Of a stretch of 43,289 nucleotides of DNA, positions 1-8,564 are shown piece by piece. The notes beneath the pieces were generated by a model that saw only the letters and a list, made by a program, of their open reading frames with translations, made no database searches and was not told the DNA's origin. A program made the translations under genes and the position numbers. How positions within the stretch are numbered: position 1 is the first letter of the stretch; each line of letters starts with the position of its first letter. This DNA comes from JAVBLP01 sp031553505 (GTDB lineage: Bacteria; Elusimicrobiota; Endomicrobiia; Endomicrobiales; Endomicrobiaceae), in the NCBI GenBank assembly GCA_031553505.1, contig JAVBLP010000015.1, positions 1 to 43,289 on the forward strand, written 5' to 3'.

Positions 1-1952
1 CTGTAAAAAACAAAACTTTGTCTTTGTTATCCAAAGAGAAAGACGCAAATAAACTTAAAATATCCGGTAACTTTGATTTTGACAAAAAAATATCGGTAGA
101 TAATCTTAAAATATCAAAAAATGCGGCGGTTTTGGATTTAGGCGCCTTGTTTGAAGGCGATAAAGCAGCGCTTAATATAGACGGCAAAAATCTCGACCTT
201 GAGTTTCTTTGTGAGGCGTTTGATCTGCCGGTGGATATGGAAGGCACAACAAACCTGCGCGCTACTATGACGGGTCTTTTAAAAGAACCGGAAATAAAAG
301 TGTCGCTTAACTCTAAAACGGGCACGCTTATGGACATACCTTATGACAGCATAGACATTGATATCGCTTCGTCAAAAAATATTGCTACAATCAATATGGC
401 AAGATTTTACAAAAGGGGCGAAATAGATATTTCCGCAACCGGAAAATTCCCGTTTTGGATAGACTCTTCAGTTACTCAAACGATGATTAAGGCGCCGATT
501 GCGATTTCATACGAACTTGAAGATTCAAAGATGCAGACGCTTAAATACTTTTCAAAAGAGCATATCAGGCCGCGGTCAGGAAAGATGACTGTCAAAGGCA
601 CTGTTACCGGGACAAACGAACAGATTAAAAACAGCGGGCAATTGCTGATTTCCGGAGGAGTTTTTGACTCCAAAGGTTACTTTGACAGGGTAAAAGATTT
701 TTCAGTGGATATTTCATGGCTCGATAACTTGGTAACGGTAAACAAACTTACCGGCAAATGCGGCCCCGGCAGATTTAACGTTACGGGAGATTTAGAGATA
801 GATTCAAATGCGCAGAGAGTAGATTCATTTAATCTCAGGGTGTTTACTGATAATAAAGGCATATTTTTACGTGTTCCCGAATTGCCTCTTCCAAGCTCCA
901 TCCTTTCAAGAACGATACTTAAAGATTTTTCAAGCGGCGAACCTAAATTTGATATAACGATAACAGGCACGTCCGACAAACCGGTATTTACGGGAAACAT
1001 AACTTTGGAAAATACGCGTTTTTCATACCCTTCAACGGCTAAAACCTCCGGAGAAAGCATTTTGCCGGACGCTACGGAGCTTAATTTGACGCTTCTTACC
1101 GGCAAGAACACTAAATTTGAAAACTCCTATATATCTGCATGGATTAACGGCAGCCTTGCCCTTAATGGGCCTTTATCGGATATAAAGGCAAACGGGGTAA
1201 TAGACACGCAACGGGGAAGCATACAGTATTTAGGCATTAACTTTGACATATTAAACGCTAAAATAGAAATAGTAGATTCCACATACCTTTACGTTTCCGG
1301 CGAAGCCGAAACAAAAGTAAGCTCTTTAACCACGAGAAATGAATCCGAAACGATAAGAATGGCGATAGATAAATCCGAAGTCAGCAATTTAAACGTGCGT
1401 TTTTACTCGAAAGACGATCCAACCATGGATTCCCAGACCGCGCTTGCAAAAGCTACAAGGACCAATCCTGAAGACAGCGACGCGTCAAACCAGCTTATGG
1501 GCTTGTCGGACTTTGTTTTGCGCCAGCAGGCTTTGCGTTTAATAGACAGCACTTTTGCCACGCCTCTTGCCAGAACCGTTTTACGCAGGACGGGCGTTGT
1601 GGATAATTTTAAAGTTTCTTATGTGCCGCAGGACCAGGATTTATCAGCGACTGAAGATATGAGTTTCTCAAATCTTTTCTATGGTACAAAATATTCTCTT
1701 GAAAAAAACCTTACCAACCAGTTTCTTCTCGGCTATTCCGTCACTTTTGACCAGATTGAAAAGAAACTTGATTTAAAACATGAGCTTGAAATGAGATACA
1801 GGCTGAGCAATAATTTCTTTTTAAGCGGCAGTTATGAGCTTGAATCGGAAGAATCTTTGCATCAGCCCGACAGAAGGCTGATGTTGCAGCACCAGTTCAG
1901 ATTTGGATTACCGGGCAGTAAAAAAAATAAAAGCAGCGATAAAGGAGAATAG
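1..1952 (+). CDS. tamB: TamB-like translocation/assembly protein (C-terminal part, truncated by window edge)
   Basis: This is the C-terminal ~650 residues of a TamB (DUF490/AsmA-like) protein, an inner-membrane-anchored periplasmic protein that forms a long beta-rich bridge and aids outer-membrane protein or lipid transport. The frame is open to base 1 with no in-frame stop, and the first possible start codon (TTG at 18) has no ribosome binding site, so the gene begins upstream. The sequence shows repeated AsmA/TamB beta-taco strands (for example NITLENTRFSYP). It also shows the family-typical terminal segment around codons 490-545 (LSDFVLRQQALRLIDSTFATPLARTVLR, split here as LSDFVLRQQALRL and then TPLARTVLRRTG), followed by amphipathic strands and a basic tail. 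It stops 2 bases before mscL and sits close to bamA; tamB genes are commonly paired with a BamA-family gene. Identification is firm from these motifs and context. Confidence 0.9.
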   Translation, partial: VKNKTLSLLSKEKDANKLKISGNFDFDKKISVDNLKISKNAAVLDLGALFEGDKAALNIDGKNLDLEFLCEAFDLPVDMEGTTNLRATMTGLLKEPEIKVSLNSKTGTLMDIPYDSIDIDIASSKNIATINMARFYKRGEIDISATGKFPFWIDSSVTQTMIKAPIAISYELEDSKMQTLKYFSKEHIRPRSGKMTVKGTVTGTNEQIKNSGQLLISGGVFDSKGYFDRVKDFSVDISWLDNLVTVNKLTGKCGPGRFNVTGDLEIDSNAQRVDSFNLRVFTDNKGIFLRVPELPLPSSILSRTILKDFSSGEPKFDITITGTSDKPVFTGNITLENTRFSYPSTAKTSGESILPDATELNLTLLTGKNTKFENSYISAWINGSLALNGPLSDIKANGVIDTQRGSIQYLGINFDILNAKIEIVDSTYLYVSGEAETKVSSLTTRNESETIRMAIDKSEVSNLNVRFYSKDDPTMDSQTALAKATRTNPEDSDASNQLMGLSDFVLRQQALRLIDSTFATPLARTVLRRTGVVDNFKVSYVPQDQDLSATEDMSFSNLFYGTKYSLEKNLTNQFLLGYSVTFDQIEKKLDLKHELEMRYRLSNNFFLSGSYELESEESLHQPDRRLMLQHQFRFGLPGSKKNKSSDKGE

Positions 1953-1954
1953 TA

Positions 1955-2416
1955 ATGTTTTTGAAATCGTTTTTCCGTGAGTTTCAACAGTTTGCCGTAA
2001 AAGGCAACGTAATAGACATGGCGGTCGGTATAATTATAGGTTCCGCGTTCGGCAAAATTGTTGATTCTTTGGTTAAAGACGTAATTATGCCTCCTATAGG
2101 CCTGCTTTTGGGAAATGTTGATTTTAGCAATTTGTTTATTGTTTTAAAGCACGGAAAAGATTCCGCGGAAAGTTACGTGTCGCTTGCAGCCGCGCAGCAG
2201 GCGGGCGCAATAACAATAAATGTCGGATTATTCTTAAATACGGCAATTTCATTCGTAATAATCGCGTTTGCGGTATTTTTAATGATAAAAGCTTTAAATA
2301 AGCTTAAATCTGCCCCTGTTCCGGCGCCTGTAAATACTAAAGAATGCCCGTTTTGCTTTACTGCAATCCCTGTAAAAGCCGTAAAATGCCCAAATTGCAC
2401 GGTTGATTTAAAATAA
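1955..2416 (+). CDS. mscL: Large-conductance mechanosensitive channel with C-terminal zinc ribbon
   Basis: MscL is a homopentameric inner-membrane pore that opens under membrane tension to release solutes during hypo-osmotic shock. The 153 residues contain the family N-terminus (FREFQQFAVKGNVIDMAVG, residues ~7-25), a first membrane helix with the gating-constriction sequence VGIIIGSAFGKIV, a periplasmic loop and a second membrane helix (~75-100). In place of the usual short cytoplasmic helical bundle alone, the tail carries two CxxC pairs (C131/C134 and C145/C148), a predicted zinc ribbon. Typical MscL is about 135-150 residues. The start has a strong AAAGGAG site at 1941-1947 lying inside the end of tamB, so the two genes are likely co-transcribed. 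Confidence 0.95.
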   Translation: MFLKSFFREFQQFAVKGNVIDMAVGIIIGSAFGKIVDSLVKDVIMPPIGLLLGNVDFSNLFIVLKHGKDSAESYVSLAAAQQAGAITINVGLFLNTAISFVIIAFAVFLMIKALNKLKSAPVPAPVNTKECPFCFTAIPVKAVKCPNCTVDLK

Positions 2417-2435
2417 CCGTTTTTTTGAAAAAAGA

Positions 2436-2464
2436 TTGAATTTTTTATGTATTTTTAATAAAAT
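2436..2464 (+). promoter_or_regulatory. Predicted sigma-70 type promoter for the bamA-lpx operon
   Basis: TTGAAT (2436-2441) and TAAAAT (2459-2464) are separated by exactly 17 bases in an 89-base gap that is otherwise AT-rich. A transcription start near 2471 would give a leader of about 35 bases ending in the TAAGGAA ribosome site at 2494-2500. This is the only clear promoter before the long run of overlapping envelope genes, so it probably drives bamA, skp and the lpx genes. It is inferred from consensus only. Confidence 0.5.
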
Positions 2465-2505
2465 ACATCAATTAATCTGTCTTAATTTGTATTTAAGGAA
2501 TATTA

Positions 2506-4764
2506 ATGAAAAAAGTTTCATTTTACATATTGTTTTTGCTATTTATTGCAGTTGGATCAGCTAATGCGGAAACCAATGTCATATCGCAAGTGCTGTTTGA
2601 CGGGCTTATGAATGTCAAACAGAAGGCGGTTTCTTCCGTAGTAAACTCTAAAAAAGGAAAGATCTATGCCGCAAGCACTGCGAGAGATGACGTCCGCGCC
2701 ATACTGGAGCTCGGCTTTTTTGAAAACGCGGAAGCGCGCTTTGACAAAGAAACCGGAAAACTGACCTTTGTAATCGATGAAAAACCTTATGTGGAAAAGA
2801 TTACGTTTAAAGGCAATAAACAATTTTCCGCAAGCAAGCTTAAAAGCGAAAGCGTCCTTAAAGAAAAAGATTATTACGACCTTCTAAAGTTTGAAGAAAC
2901 AAAAAGAAAAATCACCACGATGTACAGAGACAACGGCTATGCAGACGTCCAGATAGAAGCTTATCCTACAGTTAACTCCCAGACAAATAAGATGACAGTC
3001 AGCTTTTTAATTACCGAAAACAATAAAATCGTTATCGGCGGCGTACGAATTGAAGGCACGATAGCTTTTAAAGAGAAAAAAATCGTAAAGCAGATGAAAA
3101 CAAAGCCTAAAAAAGTGTTTAAAGACGATATTTACCAAAACGACCTTAGAACCATTGAAGCGTTTTACAAAAATAACGGTTTTATGGATTACCAGCTTGT
3201 ATCTTCTTCAACAACTTACAATGAAGAACGCACGCAGATGTTTATGGTACTTAACATAAGCGAAGGCCTCAAGTATGAACTCGGAAATATCACTTATGAG
3301 GGCAATTTTGCGGTAAATGACAGCCAGATGAAAAAAATTATCAAGATTAAGAAAGGCGAAGAGTTTAAACAAAACAAAGTTACCGAAACGCTTCAGGGTA
3401 TTTATGAGGCATATTCGGACCAGGGATACCTTCATACAATGGTTGACCCTGTTTTTGAAAAAGGCGAAAAACCCGGTATTGTTGATATCAGCCTTTCCAT
3501 AACAGAAAACTCTGTCGTTTATGTGGGAAATATTTACGTTGACGGGCTTGTTTCTACCAAGGAAAAAGTTATCACAAGAGAAATTTTGCTCAAAGAAGGG
3601 GAAGTTTTAGCGGCAAATAAAGTAAGGCGAAGCGTGGAAAAGATTTACAATCTCGGTTTTATCGAAGCTGCGGAACCGCAGATACTCCCTACAAACTCGC
3701 AAAACATTATGGATATGGTTTTCAATATTACGGAGGGCAAACCCGGCATGATTACGGCTGGCGCGGGTTATTCGTCCGTTGACTATTTCGTAGGTTCAAT
3801 ACAGTTTCAGCATATGAATTTGTTCGGGCTCGGTCAGAGGCTCAACCTTTTGTGGGAGTTTGGCGCGAGAAGGCAGAATTATGAAATTGACTGGACGGAA
3901 CCGTGGATATTTAATAAAAACGCAAGTTTGACATTAAGCGCTTTTAACATAGAAAGAAAAAGGGATTACGCTCAGTATTCGGATGCCTATAAAGAAAACA
4001 GAACTGGTATTGCGGTAAAAGTCGGCCCGAGAATAAGCGATTACATTTCTATGATGTTCGGGTACACTTATGAACACGTAAGAATTTACGATATAGACTC
4101 CAATGTCAGAAAAGAAATCGAAGAAGCAACCGATTTGTCGCGTGACAGGACTTCAAGCGTTATATGGCAGATAGCTTACGATTCAAGAGATTATGTCTTT
4201 GACCCCTCACGTGGCAACAGGCAGCTTTTTAACCTGCAGATAGCAGGCGGCCCTTTCGGCGGAAACGTCAACTTTGTTAAAGGGCAGGTTAAATCAAGCT
4301 GGTTTATCCCGACTTTCTGGAGATTTGTACTGTCATTTAACTTTAATGCCGGCGTAATAAATTCATACGGCGGGCAGCCGACTGTCCCTCTTTATGAAAA
4401 ATTTTATGTTGGCGGGGCGGATACCGTAAGAGGTTATAAATACAGAACTGAAATCGGTCCTGATGACGGCGGAAAAGTTATGGGCGTTTTAAATATCGAA
4501 TATAAATTCCCTATAGTTTCGGAAAGGGGAAGAACTATACTGCAGGGCGCTTTCTTTTATGATATCGGCGGTACTTGGGCGGAGATGGATGACGTTAATT
4601 TAACTTTAGGCACGGGCGTTAACAATCTGCGCTCCGGAGTAGGTTTCGGCATAAGGTTTGCAACGCCGGTATTCCCGCTCCGGCTTGACTGGGGATATGG
4701 TTTGAATCATAAAGAAGGTGAAGCGTTGCAGCAGTTTTACTTTACCATAGGCAACGTTTTCTAA
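2506..4764 (+). CDS. bamA: BamA outer-membrane protein assembly factor
   Basis: BamA is the essential Omp85 barrel that folds and inserts outer-membrane proteins. The 752-residue product starts with a signal peptide (residues 1-~21, cleavage after ANA). It continues with about five POTRA domains to roughly residue 410, and then a 16-strand barrel domain. The diagnostic VGGADTVRGY motif (the VRGY/F of barrel loop 6) lies near residues 635-644. The chain ends in phenylalanine (FYFTIGNVF), the usual beta-signal recognised by BAM. Length is in the normal range for the family (~750-810). It precedes skp and lpxD, the classic bamA-skp-lpxD order found in many Gram-negatives. Confidence 0.97.
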   Translation: MKKVSFYILFLLFIAVGSANAETNVISQVLFDGLMNVKQKAVSSVVNSKKGKIYAASTARDDVRAILELGFFENAEARFDKETGKLTFVIDEKPYVEKITFKGNKQFSASKLKSESVLKEKDYYDLLKFEETKRKITTMYRDNGYADVQIEAYPTVNSQTNKMTVSFLITENNKIVIGGVRIEGTIAFKEKKIVKQMKTKPKKVFKDDIYQNDLRTIEAFYKNNGFMDYQLVSSSTTYNEERTQMFMVLNISEGLKYELGNITYEGNFAVNDSQMKKIIKIKKGEEFKQNKVTETLQGIYEAYSDQGYLHTMVDPVFEKGEKPGIVDISLSITENSVVYVGNIYVDGLVSTKEKVITREILLKEGEVLAANKVRRSVEKIYNLGFIEAAEPQILPTNSQNIMDMVFNITEGKPGMITAGAGYSSVDYFVGSIQFQHMNLFGLGQRLNLLWEFGARRQNYEIDWTEPWIFNKNASLTLSAFNIERKRDYAQYSDAYKENRTGIAVKVGPRISDYISMMFGYTYEHVRIYDIDSNVRKEIEEATDLSRDRTSSVIWQIAYDSRDYVFDPSRGNRQLFNLQIAGGPFGGNVNFVKGQVKSSWFIPTFWRFVLSFNFNAGVINSYGGQPTVPLYEKFYVGGADTVRGYKYRTEIGPDDGGKVMGVLNIEYKFPIVSERGRTILQGAFFYDIGGTWAEMDDVNLTLGTGVNNLRSGVGFGIRFATPVFPLRLDWGYGLNHKEGEALQQFYFTIGNVF

Positions 4765-4779
4765 ACCGGAATTGAAATT

Positions 4780-5382
4780 ATGAAAATGAAGATATTTAAA
4801 TCAATTTTATTTCCGTTTTTTTTATGCGCATTATGCGCTTCTTTTTCTTTCGCGCTTGAAATTCCTATAAGCGGCGCTTTACAACGTGAAAATAATCCGG
4901 CAAACGGAATACTGTTTGTAGATATGGAAAAAATTTTTCAGGCGCATCCGATGACCGAAAGGTCTAAAACGGAACTGAAAAATTTTGCGCAGACAAGAAA
5001 AAACGCTATAGATGAAATGGTAAAAGCGCATGACGAGCTTCAAAAACAGGCTCAAACGCTTAATGCCCAGATTACGGAAGCCCGTACGGCAAACAATGAA
5101 ACCGCGGTCACGGAACTTTCTAGGCAGCTTGATGAAAAAAAGAAATCTCTTTCAGACCAGCGGTCAAAAATAGCCGACTTGTCATCAAGGACCAAGACAG
5201 AACTCGCCCTTATGGAAGAAAAAAACTCTTTAGCCGTATTAAAAGACATAGAAATTGTGTTAAAAGAAGTTTCCGATAAACATGATGCTGATATAGTTTT
5301 AGACAGGCAGAGCGTTTTGTGCGGAAGCGACAGCTGTGAAGATGTTACCGATGAAGTTATTAAAAAACTTGAGGGCAGATAA
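4780..5382 (+). CDS. skp: Skp/OmpH family periplasmic chaperone
   Basis: Skp is a trimeric jellyfish-shaped periplasmic chaperone that carries unfolded outer-membrane proteins to BamA. The 200-residue protein has a signal peptide (~1-25, ending FSFA), a short beta segment with GILFVDMEKIFQAHP (the family's start-of-body motif), a long charged coiled coil (~65-150, rich in K, E, Q and A), and a C-terminal beta element DADIVLDRQSVLCG...DVTDEVIKKL typical of OmpH proteins. It is somewhat longer than E. coli Skp (161 residues). The tail carries two cysteines (CGSDSC), which could form a disulfide. It lies 15 bases after bamA and 2 bases before lpxD. Confidence 0.92.
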   Translation: MKMKIFKSILFPFFLCALCASFSFALEIPISGALQRENNPANGILFVDMEKIFQAHPMTERSKTELKNFAQTRKNAIDEMVKAHDELQKQAQTLNAQITEARTANNETAVTELSRQLDEKKKSLSDQRSKIADLSSRTKTELALMEEKNSLAVLKDIEIVLKEVSDKHDADIVLDRQSVLCGSDSCEDVTDEVIKKLEGR

Positions 5383-5384
5383 TA

Positions 5385-6416
5385 ATGAGATTAAAAGCGG
5401 AAGAACTTGCAAAGATAGTTTCCGGTGAAATTTCGGGAAATAAAGAAGAGATTGTTACCGGCGTTAACGGCCTTATTGAAGCAAAAAACGGCGAAGTTTC
5501 TTTTCTCGGCAATATGAAATATTTATCTGACGCCGTAAAAACAAACGCAAGCGTAATATTTGTAACCCCCGACACCAATATAAGCCAGTTTGGCGGTAAA
5601 ACGCTTATTAAAGTAAAAAACCCGCAATACGCTTTTTCAATGGTGCTTACCATTATTGATACTGAAAGGCTTTCTGAAATTAGAAATACCGTACACTCAA
5701 GCGCCTCCATATCGGATAAAGCCGTTATAGGGCAGAATGTCTATATAGGGCAGAATGTCGTAATCGAAGACGGCGCGCAGATTGGCGACGGCTGCAAAAT
5801 ATTTCCTAATGTTTATATTGGCAAAAATGCCACAGCCGGCAAAAATTGTATCTTTTACCCGAATGTGGTGATAAGGGAAAACGTGAAAATCGGCAATAAG
5901 GTTATACTTCAGCCTTCCGTGGTTATTGGCGGCGACGGTTTTGGTTTTGCGACAATTGACGGCGTAAATAATAAAATTCCCCAAATCGGCAATGTTGAAA
6001 TAGGCGACGATGTTGAAATAGGCGCGCATTCCACGGTGGACAGGGCGACTGTTGATTCAACCCGCATAGGAAAAGGAACCAAAATAGATAATTTGGTTAT
6101 GATAGCGCATAATGTGCAGATAGGCGAAAACTGCCTGATAGTAGCGCAGGCCGGGATAGCCGGTTCAACAAAAATAGGCAATAATACGATAATAGGCGCC
6201 CAGAGCGGAGTGATAGGGCACGTTAAAATAGGCAATAACGTTATAGTAGCGGGTCAATCTGGAGTTTCCGGCAATTTAAATGACGGTGAAAAAGTAGGCG
6301 GAAACCCGATGGCGGAACTAAATCAAAGCATAAAAATAAGAGTGCTCACAAGAAAACTGCCTGAAATGCATAAAGATATTCAAAAAATAAAAAAAGAACT
6401 GGAGAAGAAGAGTTAA
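5385..6416 (+). CDS. lpxD: UDP-3-O-acylglucosamine N-acyltransferase (LpxD)
   Basis: LpxD adds the second, N-linked hydroxyacyl chain to UDP-3-O-acyl-glucosamine in lipid A synthesis. The 343-residue protein has the N-terminal uridine-binding domain (residues ~1-100, with GVNGLIEAKNGEVSFLGN) followed by a left-handed parallel beta-helix of hexapeptide repeats (~105-300, [IV]G-rich) and a C-terminal helical extension. The likely catalytic histidine is H242 in MIAHNVQIG, matching H239 of the E. coli enzyme. Length matches the family (~340). It is followed one base later by lpxC-fabZ, and a GGAG site near 6401 inside its 3' end serves the next gene. Confidence 0.97.
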   Translation: MRLKAEELAKIVSGEISGNKEEIVTGVNGLIEAKNGEVSFLGNMKYLSDAVKTNASVIFVTPDTNISQFGGKTLIKVKNPQYAFSMVLTIIDTERLSEIRNTVHSSASISDKAVIGQNVYIGQNVVIEDGAQIGDGCKIFPNVYIGKNATAGKNCIFYPNVVIRENVKIGNKVILQPSVVIGGDGFGFATIDGVNNKIPQIGNVEIGDDVEIGAHSTVDRATVDSTRIGKGTKIDNLVMIAHNVQIGENCLIVAQAGIAGSTKIGNNTIIGAQSGVIGHVKIGNNVIVAGQSGVSGNLNDGEKVGGNPMAELNQSIKIRVLTRKLPEMHKDIQKIKKELEKKS

Positions 6417-6417
6417 A

Positions 6418-7764
6418 ATGGCAAAGCAGACTACTATAGCTAAAGAAGTTTTTGTTGAAGGGATAGGCCTTCATACGGGCAATAAAAGCAAAGTTGTTTT
6501 TAAACCTGCCCAGGCAAATAAAGGAATCGTTTTTATAAGGGTCGATTTGCCTAATAAACCTGAAATTCCCGCACTTTGGTCAAACGCGGCTGTCGGTATG
6601 GCTGTAAGAGGAAGCGTAATTGAAAAAGGCGGCGCAAGGGTACACACTATTGAGCATATAATGTCATCAGCGTTCGCGCTCGGCATAGATAACCTTATAG
6701 TTGAAATCAATAATAATGAGCCGCCGATACTTGACGGCAGCGCGAAAATATTTGCCGAAACGCTCATAAGCGGCGGGATAAAAGAATTGGACGCGCCTAA
6801 AGAATATTATGTTATAACGGAACCAATCCATTTTGAATCCGGAAAAACAAAAATTTCCGCTTATCCTTCAGATAAACTTGAAATTGAATGCACAATAGGT
6901 TTTGACCACCCTTTTATTAAGCGTCAGGAAATGAAAGTCTCTGAAATTAACAAAGACGTATACCTCAACCAGCTTGCTCCTGCAAAAACATTCTGTTTTG
7001 ATTATGAAATAGAAGCTTTGCAAAAGAACGGCCTTGCTCTGGGCGGAAATATGGACAATGCCATAGTAGTTTCTTTAGACGGCATACACAATAAAGAGCC
7101 TTTGAGATATGATGATGAGTTTGTCAGGCATAAAATACTTGATTTAATAGGCGATATTTACCTCGCAGGAAAACCCATTAAAGCAAAGATAGTCGCGGAA
7201 AAGCCGGGACATCAAAACAACATTGGTTTTGTAAAAGAATTTGTAGGCAAAGCTACCATAAAAAAAGATGACACAGCGGAGGAAGCGATGGAAAGCAGCA
7301 CCCAGACTACGGCAGGGGAAAGAATGTTGTCCCATGAGGAAGTTTTAAAAATAATACCTCACAGATACCCTATCATAATGGTTGATAAAGTTAAAATAAA
7401 CAGTAATGAGCCTACAAAGGCGACAGGTTATAAATGCGTAAGCGGCAATGAAGGCTTTTTTCAGGGACATTTTCCCGGCGCGCCGATCATGCCCGGCGTT
7501 TTGATAGTTGAAGCGATGGCGCAGACATCATGCGTTATGTTTTTATCAAAACCCGAGCTTAAAGGAAAAATAGCGATGTTTATGTCTATAGATAACGTAA
7601 AATTCCGCAGGCCCGTAAAACCCGGAGATTACCTTGAACTTAAAGTCGAAGTGCTAAAAGACGCCGGCAGGCGCGGAAAAGTTAAAGGACAGGCTTTTGT
7701 TGACGGTAAAATGACGACCGAAGCTGATTTTATGTTTATTATTGCGGACAGGGATGAAGAATAA
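6418..7764 (+). CDS. lpxC-fabZ: Bifunctional LpxC-FabZ fusion (UDP-3-O-acyl-GlcNAc deacetylase / hydroxyacyl-ACP dehydratase)
   Basis: This fusion joins the committed zinc deacetylase of lipid A synthesis with the fatty-acid dehydratase that competes for the same hydroxyacyl-ACP. The LpxC part (~1-280) keeps the catalytic set: E79 and H80 in HTIEH, H238 and D242 in HKILD, and H265 in KPGHQ. The FabZ part (~303-448) has HRYPIIMVD and the catalytic pair H351 (GHFPG) and E365 (VEAMAQ), 14 residues apart as in FabZ. The join at ~283-302 is a polar linker. Such fusions are known from Bacteroidetes and some other phyla. Two ATG codons at the linker have good ribosome sites, so free FabZ could also be made. 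Both active sites look intact. Confidence 0.97.
   Translation: MAKQTTIAKEVFVEGIGLHTGNKSKVVFKPAQANKGIVFIRVDLPNKPEIPALWSNAAVGMAVRGSVIEKGGARVHTIEHIMSSAFALGIDNLIVEINNNEPPILDGSAKIFAETLISGGIKELDAPKEYYVITEPIHFESGKTKISAYPSDKLEIECTIGFDHPFIKRQEMKVSEINKDVYLNQLAPAKTFCFDYEIEALQKNGLALGGNMDNAIVVSLDGIHNKEPLRYDDEFVRHKILDLIGDIYLAGKPIKAKIVAEKPGHQNNIGFVKEFVGKATIKKDDTAEEAMESSTQTTAGERMLSHEEVLKIIPHRYPIIMVDKVKINSNEPTKATGYKCVSGNEGFFQGHFPGAPIMPGVLIVEAMAQTSCVMFLSKPELKGKIAMFMSIDNVKFRRPVKPGDYLELKVEVLKDAGRRGKVKGQAFVDGKMTTEADFMFIIADRDEE
7278..7326 (+). promoter_or_regulatory. Possible internal ribosome-binding sites for standalone FabZ
   Basis: Inside the LpxC-FabZ linker, GGAGG (7278-7282) sits 5 bases before an in-frame ATG at 7288. 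AGGGG (7314-7318) sits 5 bases before a second in-frame ATG at 7324. The second start gives a protein beginning MLSHEEVLKIIPHRYP, which looks like a normal FabZ N-terminus. The chance of purine-rich matches in A/G-rich linker codons is real, so this is a suggestion only. Confidence 0.35.
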
Positions 7765-7792
7765 ACAGTAACATGAAAAACAGAGGATATTT

Positions 7793-8563
7793 ATGATACA
7801 CAAAACTGCAGTAATAGATAAAAGCGCCGTCATAGAAGAAAATGTCGAGATAGGCCCGTATACTATTATCGGCCCGGATACAACCATTAAAAGCGGCACC
7901 AAAATACACGGGCAGTGCGTAATAGAGTACTCCGAAATCGGACACAACTGCGAAATATTTAATTTTTCGTCAGTAGGCAAACGCCCGCAAGATTTAAAAT
8001 ATCAGGGCGAAAAAACAAAAGTAGTAGTAGGCGACGGCACAACCATAAGGGAAGGCGTAACTCTTAACCGCGGCACAGCTGCGGCAGGGCATACGCTTGT
8101 AGGCAAAAACTGCCTTCTTATGGCATGCGCGCATATTGCCCATGATTGCATTATCGGTGACAATGTAATTATAGGATACACTACGGGAATAGCGGGACAC
8201 GTGGAAATAGACGATTACGCGATTTTAAGCAGCGGCATAGGCGTTCACCAGTTCTGCAGAATAGGCAAATCCGTAATAATAGCCGCCGGCTCAATGGTCG
8301 GCATGGATGTTATTCCGTATGTAACGGCGCAGGGTGACAGGGCAGTCTTAGCAGGTTTAAACCTCGTAGGATTAAAAAGAAAAAAGATGAAATTAGCAGA
8401 AATAGAACATATAAAAAACGCATATAGAGTATTATTTATGTCTAAACTTCAATTAAATGACGCCATAGCAAAACTTGAAAATGAGCAGTCTCCGCATGTT
8501 CAGGAAATGGTTTCTTTTATAAAGGCTTCCCAGAGGGGAATAACGAGGCCGAAAGGACAGTAA
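7793..8563 (+). CDS. lpxA: UDP-GlcNAc acyltransferase LpxA, copy 1
   Basis: LpxA transfers a hydroxyacyl chain from ACP to the 3 position of UDP-GlcNAc, the first step of lipid A synthesis. The 256-residue product is a left-handed beta-helix of hexapeptide repeats (~1-190) with the C-terminal helical domain. It keeps the catalytic dyad region AHIAHD (H114, H117, matching E. coli H122/H125), PQDLKY with K69 (E. coli K76), and GVHQFC. At the acyl-length ruler position it has Ala-Ala where E. coli has Gly172-Gly173. Compared with the tandem copy downstream this one is closer to the E. coli active-site pattern. It lies 28 bases after the fusion gene. Confidence 0.95.
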   Translation: MIHKTAVIDKSAVIEENVEIGPYTIIGPDTTIKSGTKIHGQCVIEYSEIGHNCEIFNFSSVGKRPQDLKYQGEKTKVVVGDGTTIREGVTLNRGTAAAGHTLVGKNCLLMACAHIAHDCIIGDNVIIGYTTGIAGHVEIDDYAILSSGIGVHQFCRIGKSVIIAAGSMVGMDVIPYVTAQGDRAVLAGLNLVGLKRKKMKLAEIEHIKNAYRVLFMSKLQLNDAIAKLENEQSPHVQEMVSFIKASQRGITRPKGQ

Positions 8564-8564
8564 T

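Noticed and set aside
2421..2433. T-run/A-run palindrome after mscL as a terminator
   Set aside because: The stem is only A-T pairs with almost no loop, too weak to call a terminator.
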